Shown here piece by piece: positions 25,687-36,294 of a stretch of DNA of 64,000 bases. Below the pieces are notes generated by a model. That model saw nothing but the letters and a program-made list of their open reading frames with translations, did not search any database and was not told the DNA's origin. Each line of letters opens with the position of its first letter. Position 1 is the stretch's first letter. Made by a program: the position numbers and the translations under genes. This stretch comes from Siphonodentalium dalli (Eukaryota > Mollusca > Scaphopoda > Gadilida > Siphonodentaliidae), in NCBI GenBank assembly GCA_032622095.1, contig CP136069.1:189089122-189153121 (forward strand), written 5' to 3'.

Positions 25687-27562
25687 TTAAAACCCACCAG
25701 AATACCTTGTATTTTGTTAAACCCATCAGAATACCATGTATTATCTTAAAACCCACCAGAATACCATGCATTATCATAAAAACCCACCAGAATACCATGT
25801 ATTATCTTAAAACCCACCAGAATGCCATGCATTATATTAAAACCCACCAGAATACCACGCATTATCTTAAAACCCATCAGAATGCCATGTATTATCTTAA
25901 AACCCACCAGAATACCACCATGTATTATTTTAAAACCATGTATTATCTTAAAACCAACCAGAATACTATGGATTATCTTAAAACCCACCAGAATACCATG
26001 CATTATCTTAAAATCCATCAGAATACCATGCATTATCTTAAAACCCACCAGAATACCATGTATTATCTTAAAACCCACCAGAATACCATGTATTATCTTA
26101 AAACCCACCAGAATGCCATGTATTATCTTAAACCCCACCAGAATACCATGTATTATCTTAAAACCCACCAGAATGCCAAGCATTATCTTAAAACCCACCA
26201 GAATACCTTGTATTTTGTTAAACCCATCAGAATACCATGTATTATCTTAAAACCCACCAGAATACCATGCATTATCATAAAAACCCACCAGAATACCATG
26301 TATTATCTTAAAACCCACCATAATGCCATGCATTATATTAAAACCCACCAGAATACCACGCATTATCTTAAAACCCACCAGAATACCATGTATTATCTTA
26401 AAACCCACCAGAATACCACCATGTATTATCTTAAAACCATGTATTATCTTAAAACCAACCAGAACACTATGGATTATCTTAAAACCCACCAGAATACCAT
26501 GCATTATCTTAAAATCCATCAGAATACCATGCATTATCTTAAAACCCACCAGAATACCATGTATTATCTTAAAACCCACCAGAATACCATGTATTATCTT
26601 AAACCCACCATAATACCATGTATTATATTAAAACCCACCATGATACCATGTATTATCTTAAAACCCACCAGAATACCATGTATTATCTTAAAACCCACCA
26701 GAATACCATGTATGATCTTAAAACCCACCAGGATAACATGTATTATCTTAAAACCAACCAGAATACCATGTATTATCTTAAAACCCACCAGAATACCATG
26801 TATTATCTTAAACCCACCATAATACCATGTATTATATTAAAACCCACCATGATACCATGTATTATCTTAAACCCACCATAATACCATGTATTATCTTAAA
26901 CCCACCATGATACCATTATTATCTTAAACCCACCATAATACCATGTATTATCTTAAAACCCACCATAATACCATGTATTATCTTAAAACCCACCAGCATA
27001 CCATGTATTATATTAAAACCCACCATAATACCATGTATTATCTTAAAACCCACCAGAATACCATGTATTATCTTAAACCCACCATAATAACATGTATTAT
27101 CTTAAACCCACCATAATACCATGTATTATCTTAAAAACCAACCAGAATACTATGTATTATCTTAAAACCCGCCATAATGCCATGTATTATCTTAAAACCC
27201 ACCAGAATGCCATGTATTATCTTAAACCCACCATAATACCATGTATTATCTTAAACCCACCAGAATACCATGTATTATCTTAAACCCACCATAATACCAT
27301 GTATTATCTTAAACCCACCAGAATACCATATATTATCTTAAACCCACCAGAATACCATGTATTATCAAAACGCACCAGAATACCATGTTTTATCTTAAAA
27401 CCCACCAGAATGCCATGTATTATCTTAAAACCCACCAGAATACCATGCAGTATCTTAAAACCCACCAGAATACCATGTATTATCTTAAGACCTACCAGAA
27501 TACCATATATTATCTTAAAACCCACCAGAATACCATGTATTATCTTAAAACCCACCAGAATG
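25687..27562 (+). repeat. 30-bp minisatellite, second block (~62 copies) with ~501-bp higher-order repeat
   Basis: Continuation of the array at 23321-24100. A run of distinctive variant units (AATACCTTGTATTTTGTTAA, then the doubled ACCACCATGTATTAT unit) starts at 25701 and recurs at 26202. This shows a higher-order period of about 501 bp copied at least twice. The right end breaks off within a unit at about 27562. Confidence 0.95.
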
Positions 27563-28081
27563 CACAGGTGGGAACAATGTTACCCACCCCTGAGTTAGTT
27601 GTTGAACTTATTATCTGAACATTTATCTCCATGCAATATATAGGACTCATCCATGTAGCTATAGCTTATATTGTCGTCTGCTTATTTCTTTTTTTCTGAA
27701 AGACCCTTCCGATGAATAATAGACCATTCCAATGCATATACTTTTACAACTGAGTGTGATAATCCATTTAGTATAGAAAGGGTTATTAGGCAGTTTGCGA
27801 AGTACAAGTCCCGTTCAATCGGTTAACGCGAGGTACAGGAAACATTCTTCGTGACGTACGTTACGGTGTTAGATCTGTTTTGATATGAGAGGATTGATCT
27901 TGCCGTCCGTATTGACTTTACGGTAAGTTTCAAACGTGTAACCATTATGCCTTAATCCGTTATATGGGCCGGGGGTAGCGGGGGACAATGGTTAGCGGGG
28001 TGGGGTGGAGTATGAATAACTACTCTGGCTAACGCCCATAGAGATCGTTTTCCACAATGCAGTACAAAATATTGTAATTTT
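27563..28081. other. Unassigned DNA, no gene seen
   Basis: No open frame of note, no repeat partner in the window and no RNA gene recognised. Confidence 0.4.
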
Positions 28082-28433
28082 TTGACGGGGAACCTTATAT
28101 AAAAAGTCGAAAAAATAAGTCGGGAATGTATTTCTCAGTTATTATCTATTCCTTAATAATATAATTCACTATAGGTGAAGGTCCCAACTCGTAATTGCAT
28201 GTTATCTTGTGAGTCTATATCGCCACAAACATTGATCTAATCACCCAGGAGAAATCCCATACTAGTAATTGTAAGCAACGCAAAGCAAAATCACTCCCAA
28301 AGTCACTTAAATCGCGAAAGTTCTAGTTGGGACCTTTACATGCAATGAAGTACATTATTAAGGAACGGATAATAACTATAAGAAATAGAGTCCCAGCGTT
28401 ATGTTTTCGACTATATAAGGTTCCCCGTCACGT
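28082..28433. mobile_element. MITE with ~115-bp inverted repeats
   Basis: 28082-28195 reappears in reverse complement at about 28318-28433. Both ends carry TGACGGGGAACCTTATATA (or its complement), then a TATTTCT...TTATTATC block, CTTAATAAT, and GGTCCCAACT. The element is about 350 bp with no coding potential. I could not identify a target-site duplication. Confidence 0.7.
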
Positions 28434-28809
28434 GAACGTCATCGATTTAAATATCTGTTTTCAGATGCAATTCGGCTGAACTTTGGAAAGCACACCCAAT
28501 TATTCTCCTGAGCGCTTTTAGTCAGATTAGGTCAACAATTTATAACCGTGATATACTCGAGAGGTCTCTGCATTATTGGGATGTAAACCGGGTGACCAAT
28601 TGGCAGTTGACCAATCACCAAACAGGATTCAGTGTATCACGGACAAGCTATGTAAATATTTGATCTTGCGCCAAAACATGCCACAGAGGTTCTGCATGTA
28701 TACCTCGAAATAGCAGTTCTTCGTCTTCAAACCTATAAAGAAGGCCTGATTCGTCAAACAAATGGACCAATAAAAATCATTCGATTTTCGATCGAAACTG
28801 ACATGCCAT

Positions 28810-28935
28810 TGGCATTTATATCGCACATGTCTTGCCATACGCGCATGCGTACCCGTTTCGTGTAACTATGTTACCTTCATTCACGTTCTCTCGGACGAGA
28901 ACTACAAGTCACTGACTGAAATCGAACCACGAAAT
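28810..28935 (+). repeat. Direct repeat (~125 bp), partner 29440-29567
   Basis: Both copies run from 'ggcatttatatcg' through 'ccgtttcgtgtaac' and 'attcacgttctctcggacg' to 'agtcactgactgaaatcgaacca'. The pair brackets a 500-bp segment that contains a LINE 3' end, so this is probably a local tandem duplication. Confidence 0.8.
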
Positions 28936-29065
28936 TAATGACGCAAACTCCGTGGTACGAAACTCCGTGTTAGTGATCACAAACTCGCTATTGGAAAAGG
29001 TAGACACCGTCAGCCTATAATTAAGGAGGGGAAGAGACTGTGCCTTAATGCAGAACCGGTTCTGA

Positions 29066-29425
29066 TGTAGAAAACATGATGAGTGTCATTTCATTATGGA
29101 ATGTCCACACTATTGCGATCTCAGAGATGAACTTTTCCAAATGGTTGGTAGATCTCAAAGTAATTTTACAAGTATGTCAAACGATCAGAAATTTAATGTT
29201 ATAATGAAAAATGATAACCCTGAAATAAGCAGCAAAATCAGTAACGTGGTCCCGCTTCTTTGATAAGCGTTCTGAATGACTATTATGCTTGCCATTACAC
29301 AATAAAATACTAGACTTGCCATTTTCACATCTGGTTGTTTATTAAATGTTTATTGTTTTATTATGATTTGTATTGTTAGCATACTGCCTTTATCGGTGTT
29401 TATGCAAATAAATCGTATCGTATTC
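29066..29425 (+). pseudogene. LINE 3' end: zinc-knuckle tail and 3' UTR
   Basis: A reading frame from 29066 to about 29262 encodes CRKHDECHFIMECPHY, the C...C-H-x4-C cluster found at the C-terminus of CR1/L2-like LINE polyproteins, and then runs about 50 codons to a stop. A short AT-rich 3' UTR follows, with AATAAA near 29407 and a GTATCGTATT-type tail. The rest of the polyprotein is missing, so this is a severely 5'-truncated insertion. The clade assignment is tentative. Confidence 0.6.
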
Positions 29426-29439
29426 GCCCGTTTGAACGG

Positions 29440-29567
29440 CATTTATATCGTATATGTCTTGCCATGCGTACACTACCCGTTTCGTGTAACAAGCTAGGTT
29501 ACCTGCATTCACGTTCTCTCGGACGCGAACTGCAAGTCACTGACTGAAATCGAACCATACATTGCCA
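29440..29567 (+). repeat. Direct repeat (~125 bp), partner 28810-28935
   Basis: Second copy of the repeat described at 28810, in the same orientation, with a few mismatches and one small insertion. Confidence 0.8.
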
Positions 29568-30801
29568 CTATCCAAGCTAATAAAGAGCGTCTCGTCTGAT
29601 TAATTCTCTAATATGACACACATAAACCATATATTGATGGGTATTGTATTGAGTTGGGTCTTCTTTATGGGGATTTGTATTCATGAATATATATATTATA
29701 GCAACTGGCTAACGTGCGGCTCATTATAGGTCATATATATGTCACATTTGGCAAAGCAAATAGAATTAAAAATAAACTAATGTACATGCATTTGCGTTTT
29801 AAATCATGCTTCAGTTTTTGATATAACGTCGCTTTGTTGAAGTTATACTTCGAGAAGAACAGACCTGGCCATTACTCTTTGCTTAGAAGAGAGCTCGATA
29901 TACCTACTAGCCAGGGGAGATAATACCGGTCATCGACGATAACTCTGCTAGTCGCAAATCGTCCATTAGTGTCGTATTCGCCCGTTTGAAGGGCGTTATG
30001 AGGCCGTTATGATACGATTAATGATACTTTATGATGGCATGGTGGTCGAATATGCCCAAGATATACAGATAACTAGCACAAAATATTATTTTGCGCCATC
30101 AAAACCTGCGTCCAAGATGTTTTGCTTGAACCCGAATACCAGTTAATTCGGGGGTATGAAACCCGCGTACGGCTTCAAAACACCCTGAATCCCGCGTACC
30201 GAAAGGGGGGGGGGGTGATACCCTCTAACTGGTGTTGATCAATCCATACGATGCCGACATGATCTACGTCGATGTGGCACGCTCGATCGATTGATCGTTT
30301 TACTCTCAATCAAGTTTGACCTCGTGCCACAATAAAGCCAATACCGGGCTCATTCAGTCCAAATAGACCCTATTTGCCTGATATATAGGCAAGAATTAAT
30401 CGCGGGCACTACATTGTCCGGTGTCTTAACGGGATCGATCTCGCCTATTCTCGGGGGATTATAGTCGCGTTCGTCATTTGATCGCCGGCTGTCACCCATC
30501 GTGGTCCGTTGCGACACCGTATAAGGATATCTTTACACACTAGCACATTTTGATGGCAAATTTCCTTGAAATACATTATAGATGGCTATCTATTTCACAC
30601 TTTTGACATGGACGTACCGACAGGGGGTGTGGGTGTCTCACCCCCCCCCCCCCTCCAATGACGACCATAATTTTCAATAGTTGGAAATATCATGACTCAA
30701 ATTCCAACAGTTGTACTTATACACTTGGTTACTCTCATAGCAGTATATTAATCAGTTTATTTAAATTAGTCCTGCGATGTAGCAATGTAATGTCAATATT
30801 A
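29568..30801. other. Unassigned DNA, no gene seen
   Basis: No supportable gene. G and C homopolymers occur near 30205-30214 and 30640-30652. A short copy of the cgtattcgcccgtttgaa block at about 29974 also occurs at 29419, next to the LINE tail. Confidence 0.4.
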
Positions 30802-31051
30802 CAAATGGTTTAGACAGTTGTGTCTACATGTAATTTGTATTCTGATTCCAAAAAAACAATGTTGGCAACTCGACAAATAATTATTTCTGACCTAAAATAA
30901 CAATTCAAAATGGTCGCCATCAAAACAAAGTCCAGATTTTCGTTTATTGATATATATTGTTCTAAGACGTTTGAATATTATGCATTTCCGTACTGTCGAA
31001 CGAATTTTGAGAAGAGATACTATACACAAAACATATGTGGTAATTTAAAGT
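30802..31051 (+). repeat. Left inverted repeat (~250 bp) of the HALTGCDSTS-gene element
   Basis: Its reverse complement is found at 32321-32480 continued, across a later foldback insertion, at 34248-34336. Landmarks are AAATGGTTTAGACAGTTGTG, ttggcaactcgac, attcaaaatggtcgccatca, gacgtttgaatattatgcat and catatgtggtaatttaaagt. The decayed gene begins a few bases inside it. Confidence 0.8.
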
Positions 31052-31057
31052 GTACCA

Positions 31058-31996
31058 TTGATCCGAAGGAAAATAACAAATCGTGATGTTCACATCTCAC
31101 AAAATTGGAAAAGTTTCATTTTGTTGTCTGACAACAAGTCCGATTTGATTGGTTTATTGTCTCGAGAACTTGGTTACCAAAGCGAAAACAGAAGGTGTTA
31201 CTGTTGTTGTTGCAGGGGGTTCCCAAAAGATTGCAGAGTAGATTGTTCGGTAGATGGAACATACATGAAAGGGTTAGCGTCTAATCACGAAGAGGCTGAC
31301 ACTAGACATCCTTTATTCACTTGATGCCAGCATGGGGTGCAATCTGAACCAAGTTATTGTGGTAAGTATATAGGGACGTCGATGTTCTAGTGTTATTGCT
31401 TGGTTATCTAGACAAATTTCCTGCAGATTGTGATGTGTTCATGATGAGTGGAATTTCCAAAAGCCCTAAAATTATACCCATCAGGGATGTTAAAATTGCG
31501 ACCCAAATATCGAGCGACGTTCTGAACTATATTCTTGCGTGTCATGCTTTAACGGGGTGTGATTCAACTTCGTTCATATATGGGTTGTCTAAACGATCCA
31601 CATGGAAGATTTACCTGGAATGTTGAAGGTGCTGAACATTTTGTATGCACGTTGTATGGAGTTTCCGATGCAAAACTCAACAATGCAAGATTCAGGATGT
31701 TCCCTCGGACTGAATCTCCTGAAAAGCTTCCACCAACCAGTGACTCATTTCATTACCACCTTTTGAGAACAAACTACCAGGTTTTAGTTTGGAAACAAGC
31801 AAACATTCCTGTGCAAACATTACCAGATCCTTCGACAATGGGGTGGAAAGAAGAAATTTTTCGATTAGATCCAACCATGATGTCACTAGAACCCATTCCA
31901 AAATCATGTCTCGAAATAATCAAATGTGGGTGCAAGAAGGGGTGTCTAACAGCAACACCATTATGCAATTGTGGAACTGACTGCAATAATAAATAA
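31058..31996 (+). pseudogene. Decayed TE-associated gene with EEADTR and HALTGCDSTS motifs
   Basis: Homologous wording spreads over three frames: 31058-31324 (ending NHEEADTR), 31370-31626 (DVDVLVLLLGY...CHALTGCDSTS) and 31559-31996 (C-terminal LEIIKCGCKKGC...CNCG). At least two frameshifts and a stop break the gene. From memory, proteins with the ordered motifs HEEADTR, D-x-D-V-L-V-L-L, AxHALTGCDSTS and a terminal cysteine cluster are common, multicopy and unnamed in invertebrate genomes. The spaced acidic residues suggest a PIN/FEN-like nuclease fold, which is inference. The N-terminal part of such proteins seems absent here. The gene lies directly between inverted repeats, so it is probably carried by a DNA transposon. 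I give no biochemical function. Confidence 0.65.
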
Positions 31997-32109
31997 GTTT
32001 TTTTGTGACCATTTTTGGCTATATGATGGCAAATTGTGTCGCATTGGGTGTTGATGAACCAGTTTCATAATATTACTGATGATTTTCGAATTTTTAATTG
32101 ATTATCAGC

Positions 32110-32480
32110 AATTTTAGGTCAGAAATAATTATTGGTCGAGTTGCCAACATTTTTTTTGGAATCAGATTACAAATTACATTTAGAAACAACTGTCTAAACC
32201 ATTTGAAGGATATATTTCCGGCATACTTCACTTTCTGCCATTTAAGACTGCAATAATTTATAAAATTTGCGTTTTGTTGTCATTTTTGGGCATAAATTGG
32301 GTTAAATGTCAAACATGTTCACTTTAAATTACCACATATGTTCTGTGTATAGTGTCTCATGTCACAATTCGTTCGAAAGTACGGAAATGCATAATATTCA
32401 AACGTCTTAGAACAACATATAACAGTAAACGGAAATCTAGACTTTGTTCTGATGGCAGCCATTTTGAATTATCATTTTAG
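32110..32480 (+). repeat. Right-side repeat unit 1 of the HALTGCDSTS element
   Basis: This ~370-bp unit consists of block A' (gtcagaaataattattggtc...ccatttg), a middle block (cactttctgccatttaag...gttaaatgtc) and block B' (actttaaattaccacatatg...gccattttgaatt). Unit 2 is at 34248-34620, and a third partial A' is at 34621-34690. Blocks B' and A' together are the inverse of the left repeat at 30802-31051. Confidence 0.75.
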
Positions 32481-32945
32481 TATGGAATCCTATTACGGCC
32501 ACTTGCTAATGGCGCTTTCGGTGCACTTTTTGTCGCTTTTGGCGCGATGCGCCGAAAGCGACAAAATGTGCGCCGATCGGCGCACTTTTTGTCGCTTTCG
32601 GCGCTTTTGGCGCGCGCGCTGAAAGCGACAAAATGTGCGCCATTAGCGTTGTTTCGGCGCGCGCCGAAAGCGCCGAAAGCGACAAAACATGCGCCATTAC
32701 GGCGCACTTTTTGTCGCTTTCGGCGCTTTCGGCGCTTTCGGCGCACCGCGCCGAAAGCGACAAAATATGCGCCATTAGTGCAATCGGCGCGGTGCGCCAT
32801 TAGTGCATTCGGCGCGGTGCGCCATTAGCGCGGTGCGCCGAAAGCGACAAAATATGCGCCATTAGCGCATGTACAATTAAGTATGTGATCACCCCAGCAG
32901 GGGTGCCGGAAGACGGGCAGAGGGGGCAGATGGGGCAGCTGACCC
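32481..32945 (+). repeat. Left arm of foldback element
   Basis: A CpG-dense arm in an otherwise AT-rich region, about nine copies of the 18-bp GCGCCGAAAGCGACAAAA motif on alternating strands. It ends in the gatcacc-cagcaggggtgccgg block and cagctgaccc. Confidence 0.85.
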
Positions 32946-33787
32946 CCTGCCCTTGACCAAGGGGGCGAGCGGGGGCAGGACTTGCCCTTTTTTCTGGAGA
33001 AAGAAAATGCTTTTTGTGTGTTTAATCTCATGTTTTTACAGTAAAATGTGACTTTTTTTGTCCAAATACCACCAATTTCACAAGGAATATGAATGTTTTG
33101 TCACAAAACGGCCATAAAAACCGACAAATACCTTTAAAATAGGGATTTTTGCCACAATGAATTTATGGTTATTTTTCCGAGTTTGCGGAGAAAATGCCCT
33201 TTTTTTCTTCAGAAAAGTGCCCTTTTTGTAGGCTCTGCCCCCCCCCCCCCTGCCCTTGGATGCTTCCGGCGCCCCTGCACAGATCGGGCATGGCCATATG
33301 TACAATGTATAGGCCTATGTATCAATTTTAAAAGGGAGGGGCTGAATTGTGCTGTAGAAAGACCTTCAAATGCTATAATTTGTCATTATTCAGATTTAAA
33401 ATTATTGTGGCCGTGTGGTCCTGGTCCCTCCTTTGTGGGTAGTTAAAGGTACTCAATCCGATCAGACGGTCCCAGGGATGTGGCTAGAGGGTCTCCGTTG
33501 GGGGTGTCCACCTTGGGAAATTCCAACTGCACCTCCTTGAATCAGAATCAAACAAAACACAAATTTTACATAATTCCATTTGCATTCCCCCCCCCTTGCA
33601 CCTTAGTGCTCATGCCTAATATCCTAACATCTAGTGGTCTAAATCCAGACAAATGCACACGGCTATGGACAAGATACCAGGACACACCGGGCTGACCATT
33701 GTTGTTCAACGCAGTGTGAGAAATCTTTTTGAAAACTGTACAAGAAAATCACAAATCCTAGCATCTAGACTGGCCTCAACTGAAGCT

Positions 33788-34241
33788 TGGGTCAGCTGCC
33801 CACTCTGCCCCCTCTTCCGGCACCCCTGCTGTGGTGATCACATATTTAATTGTACATGCGCTAATGGCGCATATTTTGTCGCTTTCTGCGCACCGCGCTA
33901 ATGGCGCACCGCGCCGAATGCACTAATGGCGCACCGCGCCGATTGCACTAATGGCGCATATTTTGTCGCTTTCGGAGCGGTGCGCCGAAAGCGCCGAAAG
34001 CGACAAAAAGTGCGCCGTAATGGCGCATGTTTTGTCGCTTTCGGCGCGCGCCGAAACAACGCTAATGGCGCATATTTTGTCGCTTTCGGCGCGCCGAAAG
34101 CGCCGAAAGCTCCGAAAGCGACAAAAAGTGCGCCGATCGGAGCACATTTTGTCGCTTTCGGCGCGATGCGCCGATCGCGCCGAAAGCGACAAAAAGTGCG
34201 CCGAAAGCGCCATTAGCAAGTGGCCGTAATAGGATTCCATA
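33788..34241 (-). repeat. Right arm of foldback element
   Basis: Reverse complement of 32481-32945, differing by small indels and substitutions. It begins gggtcagctg and ends GGATTCCATA. Confidence 0.85.
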
Positions 34242-34247
34242 TTTTAG

Positions 34248-34690
34248 GTCAAATATAATTATTTGTCGAGTTGCCAACATTGGTTTTTGGAATCAGATTA
34301 CAATTACATTTAGACACAACTGTCTATACCATTTGAAGGATATACGTTTCCAGCATATTTCACTTTCTGCCATTTAAGACCATAATAATTTATAAACTTT
34401 GCGTTTTTTGTCATTTTTTGGACATAAAAGGGGTTAAATGTCAAACATGTTCACTTTAAATTACCACATATGTTCTATGTATACTTCTTCTTGTTCCAAT
34501 TCGTTCGAAAGTACGGAAATACTCAATATTCGAACGTCTTATAGAGCAACACATAACAACAAACGTAAAGTTAGACTTTGTTTTGATGGCGGCCATTTTG
34601 AATTGCCATTTTTTTTACCAGAAATAATAATTTGTCAACTTGCCAACATTGGTTTTTGAAATCAGCATTAAAAATACCTTTAGAAACAAT
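34248..34690 (+). repeat. Right-side repeat unit 2 and partial unit 3 of the HALTGCDSTS element
   Basis: 34248-34620 repeats the A'-middle-B' structure of 32110-32480. 34621-34690 is a further partial A'. The foldback at 32481-34241 was inserted at the junction between units 1 and 2. A LINE reading frame on the minus strand runs into this repeat at about 34690. Confidence 0.75.
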
Positions 34691-36294
34691 TCTCAAAAGC
34701 TTCTGAAAGAAAAATGCCCGCACCTTCGTTTCTAGGGGCTTTTTTAGATTTTCGAACTTGACTATTCTATATGTGCGTAGTTTATTATCACCATTCTTTT
34801 TGTCGTCATCGAATATATCTTTTTTTAAATGATTTACATGTTCTGATTTAAGTCTCTCAATTATAAGTTTGTCGGTGAATCCTATCGTTTTATTAGACTG
34901 TGATATATTGATACCGCTTTTCGCAAGATGTGTGTCCCACGTTGGAAGATTACATAATAGAGATTCTGTGAAAGAATCATGTATTATATTTCCCGGTTGT
35001 GCAAAACGAAGTTTATTTAGATATTTGAACATATTCCCAATGGCATTAATTGCTATGGGGTATCGACCTAGTTCAGCCCTCGAAGCATGATTTGACTCTT
35101 TTCTATTGAGTTGTAGTATATTTTTGCAGAACTTTAAATGTATCTGCTCAAGAGGGTAGTTATCAACAAACGGAAATTTCAACTCAGCAGCCCATATTTC
35201 GCAACCATACAACAGAATAGGCATTATTAATTTGTCAAACAATGTACAGATAGTACTGAGAGACAATTCTGTCTGTGAATTCAATGAATTCGTCGTGAAA
35301 TACATAGCCTTTGAAGCTCGCCCGCTCAAGTTTTCACAAGCTCTCTCCATTTTACCGTCAAAACTGAAAATGAGACCCAAGTATTTATATTCTTCGACTA
35401 CTTCTAACGACTCACCATTTATATAAAACTTATTATCCATATGCAACTTCAGTTTATTTGGCTTAAATATCATGCATATTGTTTTGTCTGAATTAACCGT
35501 TAGATTATTACTTTTAGTATATTTTTGCAACTCATTCAAAGAATTTTGCAAACCCTCAGCTGTTTCAGACAGTAAAACGAGATCATCAGCAAAAAGTAAG
35601 TGACTAATCGGGCGATTATTTATGTAGCACGGATGGCCCATGGTATTGAATTGTCTGCCAATATCGTCAATGAACATTTTGAAAAGGGTGGGTGGCAACG
35701 AATATCCTTGCCGTACTCCTATTTTCGATAGAAAGGGGGGACCAAATCCTGCTGACGTTTTAACGGAATAAAAACTCGACTTATATAAATGGACTGTAGA
35801 ATCGAGAATACCGACCCGTTAACACCAATACCTTGAAGTTTTGTAAATAAAATAGATCTATCAACGGAATCGAGTGCTTTCTTGAAGTCTACAAAAGCAG
35901 TACATAGAGGTCGTTTTTGCTCTTTTTTCTTATTCACTAACGTACGCAAGACGAACGCACTGTCGATTGTACTGCGATTTTTTCTAAATCCGAATTGATT
36001 ATCGCTTATAAGTTTGTTTGTTTCTAAAAAGTTGTCGATTCTAGAGTTAATAATTTTATTGAACAGTTTTCCAACATTACTACTCAGGGCAATTGGCCTG
36101 TAATTGATTGGATCATGCCTGTTTCCTTTCTTATATAATGTTTTGATGAATGAATGACTCCAGCATAATGGATAATGTCCTGACTTCAAGACATGGTTGA
36201 AAAGTTGAAATATGTGAGTATTCATTGCTTCAAATGTGTCTGCTTTAGTTAGCGTGGACAAATTCTCATGTATTATCGAAATGGCCATATGCAT
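34691..36294 (-). pseudogene. LINE reverse transcriptase, frameshifted and truncated
   Basis: Two minus-strand frames, 36294 to 35719 and 35698 to about 34691, cover most of an RT and its downstream region. Visible in order are NYRPIAL, a palm motif A of the form AFVDFKKALDSVDR, then after a frameshift GVRQGYSLPPTLF, the catalytic box LLFADDLVLLS, VEEYKYLGL, and LLYGCEIW. The frameshift lies in the homopolymer near 35720-35740, between motif A and GVRQG. The endonuclease domain and C-terminal zinc cluster are absent. The 5' edge is at about 36300. The 3' side passes into transposon repeats at 34690, where the frame continues as nonsense to 34571. It is a non-LTR RT of uncertain clade. Confidence 0.85.

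Larger units (their letters stand above)
32481..34241. mobile_element. GC-rich foldback element, 1.76 kb, with 6-bp target duplication
   Basis: TTTTAG flanks both sides (32475-32480 and 34242-34247). The ends are TATGGAATCCTATTAC and its complement GTAATAGGATTCCATA. The arms are about 460 bp: 32481-32945 and 33788-34241. They are built from alternating GCGCCGAAAGCGACAAAA and its complement, with gcgccatta spacers, so each arm can also fold on itself. The 840-bp centre is G/C-run rich without a gene; the open frames in the arms are low-complexity products of the repeat. A 6-bp duplication with TAY...RTA ends matches what I recall of the IS3EU superfamily. That classification is tentative, since no transposase is present. 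Confidence 0.8.

Noticed and set aside
25665-26822. Long repetitive open frame (385 codons) and antisense partners in the minisatellite
   Set aside because: The 30-bp period keeps several frames open on both strands, the peptide is only the repeat unit, and there is no start context or flanking coding sequence.
23321-27562. CRISPR-like look of regularly spaced repeats
   Set aside because: Units are contiguous 30-mers without unique spacers, no cas genes are present, and the context is eukaryotic.
32477-34240. Open frames in the GC-rich foldback arms
   Set aside because: Low-complexity Ala/Arg/Lys/Ser-rich translations of GCGCCGAAAGCG repeats, mirrored in both arms and both strands.
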